Shown here: one piece after another, positions 49,945 to 58,088 of the stretch
Layout of the letters: each line of letters begins with the position of its first letter
Numbering within the stretch: the stretch's first letter is position 1
Assembly (NCBI RefSeq): GCF_000377765.1
Contig: NZ_KB898676.1
Coordinates: 1 to 64,000, forward strand
Reading direction: 5' to 3'
Source of the DNA: Gracilibacillus lacisalsi DSM 19029
GTDB lineage: Bacteria > Bacillota > Bacilli > Bacillales > Amphibacillaceae
Length of the DNA: 64,000 bases
The notes under the pieces: generated by a model
The model's database searches: none
The model's input: only the letters and a program-made list of their open reading frames with translations
What the model was told of the DNA's origin: nothing
Program-made: the position numbers and the translations under genes

Positions 49945-50436
49945 ATGATCTCACTATTATTTGCAATGGGCAAAAATCGCGTGATCGGAAAAGATAACAC
50001 ATTACCATGGCATTTACCTAACGATCTTAAGTTTTTTAAAGAATTAACAACGTCAAATGCGATTATTATGGGAAGAAAAACCTTTGAGTCGATGAATGGA
50101 CCTTTGCCAAATCGTGATAATATTGTATTAACGACTAATAAAGAGTTTGAACATGAACAATGCCAAGTCATTCATTCCGTCGATACAATTAAAGAAATGG
50201 ACAAGGCAAATCCAGAAAAAGAATGGTTTGTGATCGGTGGCGAAGAGATTTTTAAGCAAGTGCTTGATTTTGCAGATCGAATTTATATGACCTATATTGA
50301 GGAAGAGTTTGAAGGCGACACGTTTTTCCCTGACTTTGATGAACAAGAGTGGCATCTAACAAAGAAAGAAAAAGGTAAAAAAGACGAGAAAAATCGCTAC
50401 GATTATTACTTTATTCAATATGATCGGAAAAAGTAA
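49945..50436 (+). CDS. dfrA: Dihydrofolate reductase
   Basis: Reduces dihydrofolate with NADPH. The 163-residue enzyme has MGKNRVIGKDNTLPWHLPNDLKFFK (folate site with Asp), MGRKTFESM (cofactor), and VIGGEEIFKQVLDFADRIYMTYI. RBS AAGGAGGAG. It recycles the dihydrofolate produced by the neighbouring thyA. Confidence 0.96.
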   Translation: MISLLFAMGKNRVIGKDNTLPWHLPNDLKFFKELTTSNAIIMGRKTFESMNGPLPNRDNIVLTTNKEFEHEQCQVIHSVDTIKEMDKANPEKEWFVIGGEEIFKQVLDFADRIYMTYIEEEFEGDTFFPDFDEQEWHLTKKEKGKKDEKNRYDYYFIQYDRKK

Positions 50437-50529
50437 CCCTATTTTTATCGTTAACCAAGACAAGCACGATAAATCATGATAAGATAAAAGATGATAATAA
50501 TTTGATATACATAAAGGGGCGCATAAAAA

Positions 50530-50709
50530 ATGTTATCTTCTATTGGTATTCCTGGGCTGATTTTAATATTAGTTATAGCATTAGTGGTTTTTGGGCCGAA
50601 GAAATTGCCTGAAATCGGTAAGGCTACAGGGGAAACATTGCGTGAATTCAAAAAATCCGCACGTGATTTGACAGATGAAGAAGTAGAGAAAAAAGAAAAC
50701 AATTCGTAA
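50530..50709 (+). CDS. tatA: Sec-independent translocase subunit TatA (copy 1)
   Basis: Fifty-nine residues: one N-terminal helix ([22 protein letters not shown]), [10 protein letters not shown] hinge and a charged amphipathic tail. TatA multimers form the pore for folded Tat substrates. It is 29 bases from a second tatA and upstream of tatC. Confidence 0.92.
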   Translation: MLSSIGIPGLILILVIALVVFGPKKLPEIGKATGETLREFKKSARDLTDEEVEKKENNS

Positions 50710-50738
50710 TTTTTTGACCAATAAATGAGGTGGATGTC

Positions 50739-50912
50739 ATGTTATCTAATATTGGCTTTCCGGGGTTATTTTTAATATTAGTTATTGCATTGATTATTTT
50801 TGGCCCTTCGAAATTACCAGAGATCGGTAAAGCTGTTGGCCATTCTTTACGTGAGTTTAAAAAAGCTACTAATGACATTATGAATGATGATAAAGATAAT
50901 TCAGGCAAATAA
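50739..50912 (+). CDS. tatA: Sec-independent translocase subunit TatA (copy 2)
   Basis: Fifty-seven residues, about two-thirds identical to copy 1 ([40 protein letters not shown]). ATG 50739 after GAGGTGGATGTC. The two copies look like a tandem duplication that has diverged in the tail; they may combine with TatC into one or two translocases. Rieske protein QcrA, with a twin-arginine signal, is a likely substrate. Confidence 0.92.
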   Translation: MLSNIGFPGLFLILVIALIIFGPSKLPEIGKAVGHSLREFKKATNDIMNDDKDNSGK

Positions 50913-50917
50913 GGTAT

Positions 50918-50953
50918 AAAAAGATGTAAAAGACATTCTTTTACATCTTTTTC
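50918..50953 (+). terminator. Terminator after the second tatA
   Basis: AAAAGATGTAAAAGA pairs with TCTTTTACATCTTTT around CAT, followed by T and C residues. It may limit tatC relative to tatA. Confidence 0.82.
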
Positions 50954-51115
50954 TTGCACGTTAGTAAAGCTTAAAATGTAGCAAAAACAGTAATACAACG
51001 CAGCAAAAATCTGAATGCATAAATTACGAGTAAAACGATGGCTTTATCAGTACTTGGTGAAAAGCCACGACTTTCGTTACATATATCACTTGCTTATGAT
51101 GAAGGGACGTTTAAA

Positions 51116-51868
51116 ATGAAGCAAGACAAATCATTACCAAATGAGAAGGAAATGGGTTATTTAGATCATTTCGCTGAATTACGCAATCGGCTGTTATGGA
51201 CCGCACTAGTATTTGTATTGTTTTTTATTGGTGGACTTTATTTTGTCGAAGATATTAGAAATTTCTTTTTAAATGATATAGACATCACATTAAATCTCAT
51301 TTCACCTGAAGAAATTATATGGATCATTTTCATGATAGCTTTTATTGTTGCCTTCGCTGCAACATTACCATTTCTATGTATGCAATTATGGTTATTCGTT
51401 AAACCCGGTTTAACAAAAAAAGAGCGACGAATTTCCTTGGTTTATATTCCAGTTATTTTTATTTTATTCGTATCTGGACTTACCTTTGGTTATTTCATCT
51501 TTATACAGCTCATTCTTCCATTTGTTTTATCTTTAAATGATGGCATGTTTGATACGATGTTTACTGTAGAAAACTATTTCCGCTTTATATTTAAAGTGAC
51601 ATTGCCATTTGCTGTATTCTTTGAAGTTCCGGTTATTACGATGTTTTTAACGAGTTTAGGGATTGTTACACCACAATTTTTAAGCAAAACAAGAAAGTAC
51701 GGTTATTTTATCCTTGTCATTATCGGAACCATGATTTCACCACCAGATTTTATTTTGCAAATTGTCGTTGCGATTCCGTTAATCATACTGTATGAAATCA
51801 GTATCATGTTATCACGAATAGTATACCGCAAAAAGCAAGAACAGCATCGTGAATTTATGGAAAATTAA
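51116..51868 (+). CDS. tatC: Sec-independent translocase subunit TatC
   Basis: A 250-residue six-helix membrane protein that reads the twin-arginine signal. Conserved: N-terminal GYLDHFAELRNRLLW with the signal-binding Glu, VKPGLTKKERR, FGYFIFIQLILPFV and FEVPVITMFLTSLGI. ATG 51116 is eight bases after GAAGGGA; the frame is open upstream but not homologous. Downstream of the tatA pair. Confidence 0.95.
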   Translation: MKQDKSLPNEKEMGYLDHFAELRNRLLWTALVFVLFFIGGLYFVEDIRNFFLNDIDITLNLISPEEIIWIIFMIAFIVAFAATLPFLCMQLWLFVKPGLTKKERRISLVYIPVIFILFVSGLTFGYFIFIQLILPFVLSLNDGMFDTMFTVENYFRFIFKVTLPFAVFFEVPVITMFLTSLGIVTPQFLSKTRKYGYFILVIIGTMISPPDFILQIVVAIPLIILYEISIMLSRIVYRKKQEQHREFMEN

Positions 51869-51889
51869 CACGAGGGATTGAGGAAACGT

Positions 51890-52111
51890 ATGAAGTCTTT
51901 TTATCACTTTATGATGCGTTATCGTGGAAATAAACAACTTGATGATGCTCGAAGGTTAGCTGATTGGATGTTTTATGATCATGACTTTCCCAAGCATTCT
52001 CACGATTATTATGAAATTAGCAGTTATCTGGAATGGCACACTCCTTTTCCAGAAGCGATTGCAACATATGATCATTTATGGGAGGCGTATATAGATGAAG
52101 AAAAGCCATGA
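51890..52111 (+). CDS. YozE family protein (UPF0346)
   Basis: A 73-residue protein with MKSFYHFMMRYRGNKQLDDA, then YDHDFPKHSHDYYEISSYLE and ATYDHLWEAY, the UPF0346/YozE pattern: a compact helical (sterile-alpha-motif-like) fold. Function unknown. ATG 51890 follows TTGAGGA; the last codons form part of the terminator stem. Confidence 0.9.
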   Translation: MKSFYHFMMRYRGNKQLDDARRLADWMFYDHDFPKHSHDYYEISSYLEWHTPFPEAIATYDHLWEAYIDEEKP

Positions 52112-52137
52112 GTGTCGCTAATCACTCATGGCTTTTC
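52101..52137. terminator. Bidirectional terminator between yozE and the YolD-like gene
   Basis: AAAAGCCATGAGTG pairs with CACTCATGGCTTTT (14 pairs); it overlaps the yozE stop codon and ends one base before the YolD-like gene. Confidence 0.9.
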
Positions 52138-52470
52138 CTACTCATGCAATAATTCTATTGCTACAATATTTTCAATTGGGACTTTTCGTTGTAAAGCTGC
52201 TTCTTGAATAGTTAGCTTTCTTGCGATTGGGTCTATTTTAATAATATGGCCAATAGCGGACTTAAAAGAGCTATTTTGGTAGTAGTTTAGTGTTATCTTT
52301 TGTTGAGCATGTATAGCTTGCTGTACCGTTAACTCCATTTCGTTGACGTAATCTTCGTCTAAAATAGGCTTTTCCTTAAGGGGTTCGTCAGCAAAGAAGT
52401 CTTGAAGCATTTCAACATGCTCAGGCAACATTAAAGAAGCCCATTTTATTTTACCTCGATCATGTACCAA
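52138..52470 (-). CDS. YolD-like protein, SOS-associated
   Basis: A 110-residue YolD-family protein: MVHDRGKIKWASLMLPEHVEML matches the family N-terminus, and ITLNYYQNSSFKSAIGHIIKIDP forms the conserved beta core. Relatives accompany Y-family polymerases (UvrX) in SOS operons. TTG 52470 is chosen: GAGGTG lies six bases before it, and the promoter at 52517-52489 would start transcripts near 52482, downstream of the alternative ATG at 52503. A LexA box lies in the promoter spacer. No polymerase gene adjoins it. Confidence 0.82.
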   Translation of the reverse strand: MVHDRGKIKWASLMLPEHVEMLQDFFADEPLKEKPILDEDYVNEMELTVQQAIHAQQKITLNYYQNSSFKSAIGHIIKIDPIARKLTIQEAALQRKVPIENIVAIELLHE

Positions 52471-52488
52471 ACAAATCACCTCAGTATG

Positions 52489-52517
52489 ATTATACACGAA
52501 CATTCGTTCTTGATCAA
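52489..52517 (-). promoter_or_regulatory. Promoter of the YolD-like gene
   Basis: On the minus strand TTGATC (52517-52512), exactly 17 bases, TATAAT (52494-52489). LexA box 52497-52510 fills the spacer. Confidence 0.78.
52497..52510. promoter_or_regulatory. LexA (SOS) box 1
   Basis: CGAACATTCGTTCT fits the Gram-positive box CGAAC-n4-GTTCG with one deviation at the last base. Lies in the spacer of the YolD-like promoter. Confidence 0.78.
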
Positions 52518-52546
52518 TAGACTTCGATCACCTGTTCGTGTATAAT
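52518..52546 (+). promoter_or_regulatory. Promoter of sbcDC
   Basis: TAGACT (52518-52523), exactly 17 bases, TATAAT (52541-52546). LexA box 52525-52538 fills the spacer. Confidence 0.72.
52525..52538. promoter_or_regulatory. LexA (SOS) box 2
   Basis: CGATCACCTGTTCG fits CGAAC-n4-GTTCG with one deviation at the fourth base. Lies in the spacer of the sbcD promoter. Confidence 0.7.
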
Positions 52547-52582
52547 AAATAGTGAAAATATGGAAGGGATGTGAAGGCGACT

Positions 52583-53734
52583 ATGAAGATTTTACACACT
52601 GCAGATTGGCATTTAGGAAAGATTGTTCATGGATTACACATGACAGAAGATCAAGGTAAAGTTCTCCAGCATTTGATTGAAATTATCGAAGCAGAAAAAC
52701 CGGATGTAATCATCATTGCAGGTGACCTTTATGATCGAGCAGTGCCACCAAGAGAGGCTGTTGATTTATTAAACTCATTTTTTACTACAGTATCCGTTGA
52801 AATGGAGATCCCGATCGTTGCTATTTCTGGTAATCATGACAGCCCTGATCGACTCGGGTTTGGAGCAAGTTTGTTTCGATCCAAACAATTATATTTAGCA
52901 ACATCCATGGAGGATGTGTTTCAACCCATACACTTTAACGATGGCCAACATGATGTTTATTTTCATTTAGTGCCTTATATCGAACCAGAACAAGTGAAGC
53001 ACTATTTTCAAGACGATTCCATCGCAACACATCAAGAAGCGATGGAGCGGATAGTGAGAGAGATTGAAGTACAAATGACGGATCAAGCTCAACATATTTT
53101 AGTTGGACATGCCTTCGTTGCAGGCGGAATGGAATCGGAGTCTGAAGAAAGACTCACGATGATTGGTGGTACTCCTTATATCGATGCTTCTATATTTAAA
53201 TCTTTTGATTACATTGCCTTAGGCCATCTTCATCAACCTCAAAAAATAAAAAGTGATTTTATCCGGTATAGTGGATCAATCATGAAATATTCCTTTTCAG
53301 AAGCAAACCATAAAAAATCTGTTGCCATCCTAGAATTAAATGGTACTGAGAAAACAGTATACACGATTCCTTTAAACGCGCCCAAAGACTTACGAATTGT
53401 CGAAGGTTACTTTGAAGAATTATTAGCGGAAAAAGTAGCGAAAGCGACCGAAGATTACTTGCAAATAAGGTTGCTAGATGATGGACAAATCATAGATCCT
53501 GTCACAAAACTTCGTAAGCTTTTCCCTAATATTTTACGGTTAGAACGAAAACAACATGTAGTTCATCAATCTCTTAAAGAAATTCAATCAATAAAGGAAA
53601 AACAGAAAATGACCCATGAACAACTATTTGCATCGTTTTACAAAGAGATCAAAGGATCGGAACTTTCCGCAGAGCGGGCGAAATATGTACAAGACGTGAT
53701 ACAAAAAGTTATGGTAGAAGAGAGGGAGAAATAA
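52583..53734 (+). CDS. sbcD: Exonuclease subunit SbcD
   Basis: Nuclease subunit (Mre11 homologue) of the SbcCD complex, which opens hairpins and trims protein-blocked DNA ends. A 383-residue protein with the five phosphoesterase motifs: HTADWHLGK, IIAGDLYDRA, SGNHDSPDR, LVGHAF and GHLHQPQ. ATG 52583 is preferred to GTG 52571, which lies two bases from GGAAGGG. sbcC begins one base after the stop region. Promoter carries a LexA box. Confidence 0.95.
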   Translation: MKILHTADWHLGKIVHGLHMTEDQGKVLQHLIEIIEAEKPDVIIIAGDLYDRAVPPREAVDLLNSFFTTVSVEMEIPIVAISGNHDSPDRLGFGASLFRSKQLYLATSMEDVFQPIHFNDGQHDVYFHLVPYIEPEQVKHYFQDDSIATHQEAMERIVREIEVQMTDQAQHILVGHAFVAGGMESESEERLTMIGGTPYIDASIFKSFDYIALGHLHQPQKIKSDFIRYSGSIMKYSFSEANHKKSVAILELNGTEKTVYTIPLNAPKDLRIVEGYFEELLAEKVAKATEDYLQIRLLDDGQIIDPVTKLRKLFPNILRLERKQHVVHQSLKEIQSIKEKQKMTHEQLFASFYKEIKGSELSAERAKYVQDVIQKVMVEEREK

Positions 53735-53735
53735 C

Positions 53736-56700
53736 ATGCGCGCTTTAAATCTTGAACTAACCGCATTTGGTCCCTATCGAAAACAACAACAGATAGATTT
53801 TACCGATTTAGGGGAAGAGCCGATATTTTTGATTACCGGTCCAACTGGTGCTGGGAAAACAACGATTTTTGATGCAATTTGCTATAGTTTATATGGCAAA
53901 GCTAGTGGAACTGACCGAGATCAGGATGGATTTCGTAGTCACTTCGCCAATGTTTCTGAACTGACATCCGTTTGTTTCACCTTTGAATTACATCATAAAA
54001 CGTATCGTGTTATTCGTAGTCCCAAACAACAAAAACCGAAAGCAAGAGGAGAAGGGTATACAGAAGAAGCGGCTAGTGCAAGTCTTTATCTTTATAATCA
54101 AGAGCAGCAATGGGAACTAATCGTTTCGAAAATAAAAGATGTCAATGAAACGATCGAAGAAATGATCGGTCTTGATTACGAGCAATTTAAGAAGATGATT
54201 ATGATTCCCCAAGGCGAATTCCGTAAATTAATCTCTGAAAATAGTAAAGAACGCGAAGAAGTACTACAAAAAATCTTCCGGACTTATTTCTATAAAAATA
54301 TTACTGATAAATTAAAGGAACAAGCCAAAGCTTTGGAAGAACAATTAGAAAGGCTAAATTGGCAATATCAGCAAGAGTTAAATAAGCTCCATAATGAAAT
54401 AATCGATCCTGACTCCGATAAAAAGATAAACGAACAGTTAGAAAGTCACTATCTCAGGCTAGAAGAACGAAAAGTAACACTAACGAAGGAACTAGAGCAA
54501 GTAAACAACCAATTAACTTATATACATGAACAATATTACCAGCAAAAAAAACTCGTAGATCATTTTCATGAGTATGAACAACTGCTAGAAAAGCAGAAAT
54601 TGTTACAACAAAAGCAAAAAGAAATAGATTTATTACATGAAAAACTTGAACTGGCAAAAACAGCTGAAAAAATAAAGCCTTTAGAAGAATTAATGCAGAC
54701 AAGGCAACAAGAGTGGCAAGCTCAACAACAGAAGCTTGAAGCTCTAACCAAACAACAGCAGGAAATGCACATTCATTTCGAACAAACTAAAGATAAATAT
54801 GAAGGAGAGCAAAAGAAAGAGAAAGAACGTGAAGCTTTACAATTTCAATTTAAAGAGCAACAGCAATTACTAGCGAAAATGGACGAATTGGAAGCTGCCG
54901 GAATAGAATTAAATAAATTGGACGAGACAAGAAAGCGAATAAAAGAAAAACAAAATTTATTAGAGAATAAAGTGAAAGAACTGGAAAAAATGAAAGAAAC
55001 GAGTTACGAGATCAGAGATAAGATCCATGAATTAAAAAGCATCTTGCAACAACTACATCATGACAAAGAACAACTACAACGAAAAGCGATGGATATGCGA
55101 GATTTAAAGAATGAATATCGAGAGTTACTCGTATTAAGAAAAGATTATCAGCAATACCAAAACGTAGTTAATAAATTGCAAACAAAAGCTGATGCACAGG
55201 CAAAGAGATGTGAACAACTTGAACAGGAAAGAAAAAAACATTTTGCAAGTTATTTGGCAGCATCAATAGAAGATGGAGATGCTTGTCCAGTCTGTGGATC
55301 TGTTCATCATCCTGAGCTCGCCAATATAGAAGATTCCACCATCTCGGATGAAATGATTGAACAAGAGACCCAATATCTTACTACGTTACAAGAAGAAACT
55401 AAAAATATGCAAATGACACTTCTACAAATTAAAGAGCAAGGTGAAGGGAAAAGGCAAATTGTTACACGGTTAATGCAAGCATTAGATATCGATACTGAAC
55501 AGGTTACAAAAGAACAATTGCAACAAATGGATACATGTCTACGCGAAAGCATTCAAAACAAGAATAAAGAATCAGAAAAGCATAACAATAACCTTCAAGA
55601 TTTAAAAAAGCAGTTCAACCAAATACAAACGGCCATCAAGGATTATGATCGATTAAAACAAGAATTAGCGCAAATCCAAGATAAGTATCAGGAATTAAGT
55701 AATCAATATCATCAAATACATGCTAAATATACACAGCTTCAAGCACAACTGCCAGCAGATGTGGAATCACCTGCTGCTTTTAAGCAACAAGTTATGAAAT
55801 TGGAAAAGAAACTCAATGATAAAATACAGCAGTGGAAAAACATCCAAGCTCATTATGAAAAAACGATCGAAGATAAGAACAAGGTGGACACTCAATATCA
55901 GGAGGCAAAACAGTTTACAAATCAGTTACAAGAAAAATACGTACAACAAGAAGAAAAATTTCATCAAGCTCTTGCCAATTATCAATTTGCCTCCATTACG
56001 GACTATCAACATGCACTGCTTCCTTTTGATAAGCAACAAAAAATAGAACAGGAGATATCACAGCATAATGAGCAAAAAAATCTAGTAATAAATCGATTAG
56101 GCAATCTAAAAGAATGGATAGACGATACAGAAAAACCTGATTTAACAAAAATAGAAGAAAAGATAGCACAAGTGGAAAAAGATAAAGATGAAAAGAATAA
56201 ACAGATCCAATCTATTGTATTTGAAATCGAACAGTTAGTTGATACGGTTCGCAATATAAAAGAGTTAGAAGAAAAAATGAAGGAAATAAACGATGATTAT
56301 TATCACATCGGAGAGTTAGCTGATCTAGCGAGAGGTGATAATACGGCAAGACTTTCATTTGAACGATTTGTACTATCGACTTTTCTGGATGAGATATTGT
56401 TACAGGCAAATATACGTTTGGATCAAATGACAGACCATCGTTATCAATTAATTCGAAGTGAAGAGTTGGCAAAACGTGGTGCACAGAGTGGTCTTGATCT
56501 TGAGGTGCTTGATCACTATACCGGTAAGAAAAGATCAGTAAAAACCCTTTCTGGTGGAGAAGGCTTCAAAGCGGCTCTTAGCTTGGCATTAGGAATGGCT
56601 GATATTGTCCAAGCACATGCAGGCGGTGTACAATTAGATACGCTATTTATTGACGAAGGGTTTGGTACGCTTGATGAAGTATCACTGGAACAAGCTATTA

Positions 56701-56840
56701 AATGTTTGAAAGACTTGCAGCAAGATCACCGAATCATCGGCGTTATTTCCCATGTTGCACAATTAAAAGAGGAAATTAAAGCAAAACTAGTAGTGGAGTC
56801 ATCTCCTAATGGTTCTACTGCGAAGTTTAGAATAGGCTAA
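53736..56840 (+). CDS. sbcC: Exonuclease subunit SbcC
   Basis: ATPase subunit (Rad50 homologue), 1034 residues. N-terminal Walker A (residues 35-43, GPTGAGKTT), long coiled coils rich in Gln/Lys/Glu, a central zinc hook C517-P-V-C520 at the exact middle, and a C-terminal signature SVKTLSGGEGFKAALSLALG plus Walker B LFIDEGFGTLDE. With SbcD it would also process the many palindromes found in this chromosome. RBS GAGAGGGAGAAA. Confidence 0.96.
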   Translation: MRALNLELTAFGPYRKQQQIDFTDLGEEPIFLITGPTGAGKTTIFDAICYSLYGKASGTDRDQDGFRSHFANVSELTSVCFTFELHHKTYRVIRSPKQQKPKARGEGYTEEAASASLYLYNQEQQWELIVSKIKDVNETIEEMIGLDYEQFKKMIMIPQGEFRKLISENSKEREEVLQKIFRTYFYKNITDKLKEQAKALEEQLERLNWQYQQELNKLHNEIIDPDSDKKINEQLESHYLRLEERKVTLTKELEQVNNQLTYIHEQYYQQKKLVDHFHEYEQLLEKQKLLQQKQKEIDLLHEKLELAKTAEKIKPLEELMQTRQQEWQAQQQKLEALTKQQQEMHIHFEQTKDKYEGEQKKEKEREALQFQFKEQQQLLAKMDELEAAGIELNKLDETRKRIKEKQNLLENKVKELEKMKETSYEIRDKIHELKSILQQLHHDKEQLQRKAMDMRDLKNEYRELLVLRKDYQQYQNVVNKLQTKADAQAKRCEQLEQERKKHFASYLAASIEDGDACPVCGSVHHPELANIEDSTISDEMIEQETQYLTTLQEETKNMQMTLLQIKEQGEGKRQIVTRLMQALDIDTEQVTKEQLQQMDTCLRESIQNKNKESEKHNNNLQDLKKQFNQIQTAIKDYDRLKQELAQIQDKYQELSNQYHQIHAKYTQLQAQLPADVESPAAFKQQVMKLEKKLNDKIQQWKNIQAHYEKTIEDKNKVDTQYQEAKQFTNQLQEKYVQQEEKFHQALANYQFASITDYQHALLPFDKQQKIEQEISQHNEQKNLVINRLGNLKEWIDDTEKPDLTKIEEKIAQVEKDKDEKNKQIQSIVFEIEQLVDTVRNIKELEEKMKEINDDYYHIGELADLARGDNTARLSFERFVLSTFLDEILLQANIRLDQMTDHRYQLIRSEELAKRGAQSGLDLEVLDHYTGKKRSVKTLSGGEGFKAALSLALGMADIVQAHAGGVQLDTLFIDEGFGTLDEVSLEQAIKCLKDLQQDHRIIGVISHVAQLKEEIKAKLVVESSPNGSTAKFRIG

Positions 56841-57009
56841 AAACACGCATAATGATACAAAATTCAACAAAAACAATATAAATGCTGTCAAAACATGCGC
56901 TTACCCAGGAAATATTATTTGTCATCAAATGTTCATTTCCCGTTATAGAAATCATCCTTTTCATCCTATATGATAAAATTATCAATAAAGGCACCGAGGA
57001 GGAATATTG

Positions 57010-57090
57010 ATGTTATCAGCAGTACTTTTTGGTCTAGTAATAAGTGGTTCCCTTGCAATAATTATTACAGCAGATGTTATATCAGAATAA
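57010..57090 (+). CDS. 26-residue hydrophobic peptide
   Basis: An ATG seven bases after GAGGAGG opens a short product, one membrane helix long: MLSAVLFGLVISGSLAIIIT then ADVISE. The gene is followed 17 bases later by a good Rho-independent terminator, so a tiny monocistronic mRNA is likely. Size and shape fit a small membrane regulator or a type I toxin-like peptide, but no family is recognised. Confidence 0.55.
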   Translation: MLSAVLFGLVISGSLAIIITADVISE

Positions 57091-57107
57091 TAGATTTATA
57101 GAACAGT

Positions 57108-57147
57108 GGTATACACGTGCTTCACAAAGCGCTTGTATACCTTTTTT
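57108..57147 (+). terminator. Terminator of the 26-residue peptide gene
   Basis: GGTATACA pairs with TGTATACC, with an inner GCTT/AAGC stem, followed by six T. Confidence 0.82.
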
Positions 57148-57169
57148 ATCAGATAGAAAAGTATATAAT

Positions 57170-57322
57170 CCGCGGAATGATAGTGTTTTTGTATCGTTTT
57201 GTATCGTAGGTGGTCATTTTGAAATGATATGTAGACGGAAAGCGAAGCAGCGGTTGTTACGCCCAATATCCATCTCAAAATAACTACTTTGGACAGGACC
57301 GGGTGGGCTTTCCCGGTTTTTC
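57170..57322 (+). ncRNA. Possible small RNA or untranslated leader ending in a terminator
   Basis: A TATAAT at 57164-57169 precedes about 130 bases without a credible gene. The stretch contains the tandem TGTATCGTT/TGTATCGTA and ends in ACCGGG-loop-CCCGGT with TTTTTCTT (57298-57322). The -35 is poor. It does not match an RNA family I know. Confidence 0.35.
57298..57322 (+). terminator. Hairpin with T run upstream of the YqfQ-like gene
   Basis: ACCGGG and CCCGGT pair around TGGGCTTT, followed by TTTTCTT. Confidence 0.7.
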
Positions 57323-57343
57323 TTAAATATTTTGTTTGCCTAT

Positions 57344-57371
57344 ACCATTCTGGACAAATGAACATATACTA
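57344..57371 (+). promoter_or_regulatory. SigK-like promoter of the YqfQ-type gene
   Basis: AC at 57344-57345, 17 bases, CATATACTA (57363-57371) of the form CATA-n3-TA, 32 bases before the ATG. The geometry is the same as at cotD. Confidence 0.6.
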
Positions 57372-57402
57372 TATCAACATGCTATACGGAAGGAGAATGT
57401 AT

Positions 57403-57897
57403 ATGTTTCGACCACCAAACCAACCACCTATGTTCCCACAACAAAACATACCAACACAGGGACTCTTTCCTCGTGGTCCGGTTCCAAATCAAATGACAAA
57501 TCCAACTGGGCTGCAAGGAATCTTACAACGGTTCTTACCATCACAAGCTTCTAACATGACTCAGGCAACAAATATGGCAGCAGGTAGCGGTTCTAATTTA
57601 ATGGGAACGCTAAATAATGTGCAACAAGTTTTAAAAGTAGCACAACAGGCGACACCACTAATCAAAGAATATGGACCGATGATCAAGAACGCGCCAAAAT
57701 TAATCAATATGATGAAGGCATTAAACGAAATAAATGAAGATGAAGATGACACGGAGATTGTGGATGATGAGGAAGAAGAAATAGAGGAAGCGGAAGAAGT
57801 AACGATAACGGAAAGCAGCTCATCTTCCCAAAAACAAGCGAAAACTAATGCTAGTCCAACTCGCACAAGCGAATCACAACCAAAACTGTTTATTTAG
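57403..57897 (+). CDS. YqfQ/VrrA-type spore coat protein
   Basis: A 164-residue protein: Pro/Gln-rich N-terminus (PPNQPPMFPQQNIP), then the YqfQ-like core NLMGTLNNVQQVLKVAQQAT followed by PLIKEYGPMIKNAPKLINMM, and a very acidic then Ser/Thr/Lys-rich tail. YqfQ proteins are coat-associated in B. subtilis. ATG 57403 follows GGAAGGAGA. The SigK-like promoter upstream supports mother-cell expression. Confidence 0.78.
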   Translation: MFRPPNQPPMFPQQNIPTQGLFPRGPVPNQMTNPTGLQGILQRFLPSQASNMTQATNMAAGSGSNLMGTLNNVQQVLKVAQQATPLIKEYGPMIKNAPKLINMMKALNEINEDEDDTEIVDDEEEEIEEAEEVTITESSSSSQKQAKTNASPTRTSESQPKLFI

Positions 57898-58088
57898 AAA
57901 AACGTGGTATTCGCCTTACCTATTAACGACTATCAAAGTACTACTTATTTTTTCGACCTTCAAAGTTTTCACTACGTTGAGTTAATCAACGCTAAAATTT
58001 TATAATTTCCAGTACAAAACAGACCACTTGCATTTTTTTCCGACTAAGAGCACAATAAAAGTAATCACGTTAAGTAGGAGGCTTTTTC

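Noticed and set aside
52471-52503. ATG at 52503 as start of the YolD-like gene
   Set aside because: It lies upstream of the predicted transcription start and inside the LexA/promoter region. TTG 52470 has a correct site and gives the family N-terminus.
57074-57283. Overlapping 60-90-codon open frames on both strands downstream of the 26-residue peptide
   Set aside because: They cross a clear terminator and have no ribosome binding sites or recognisable products.
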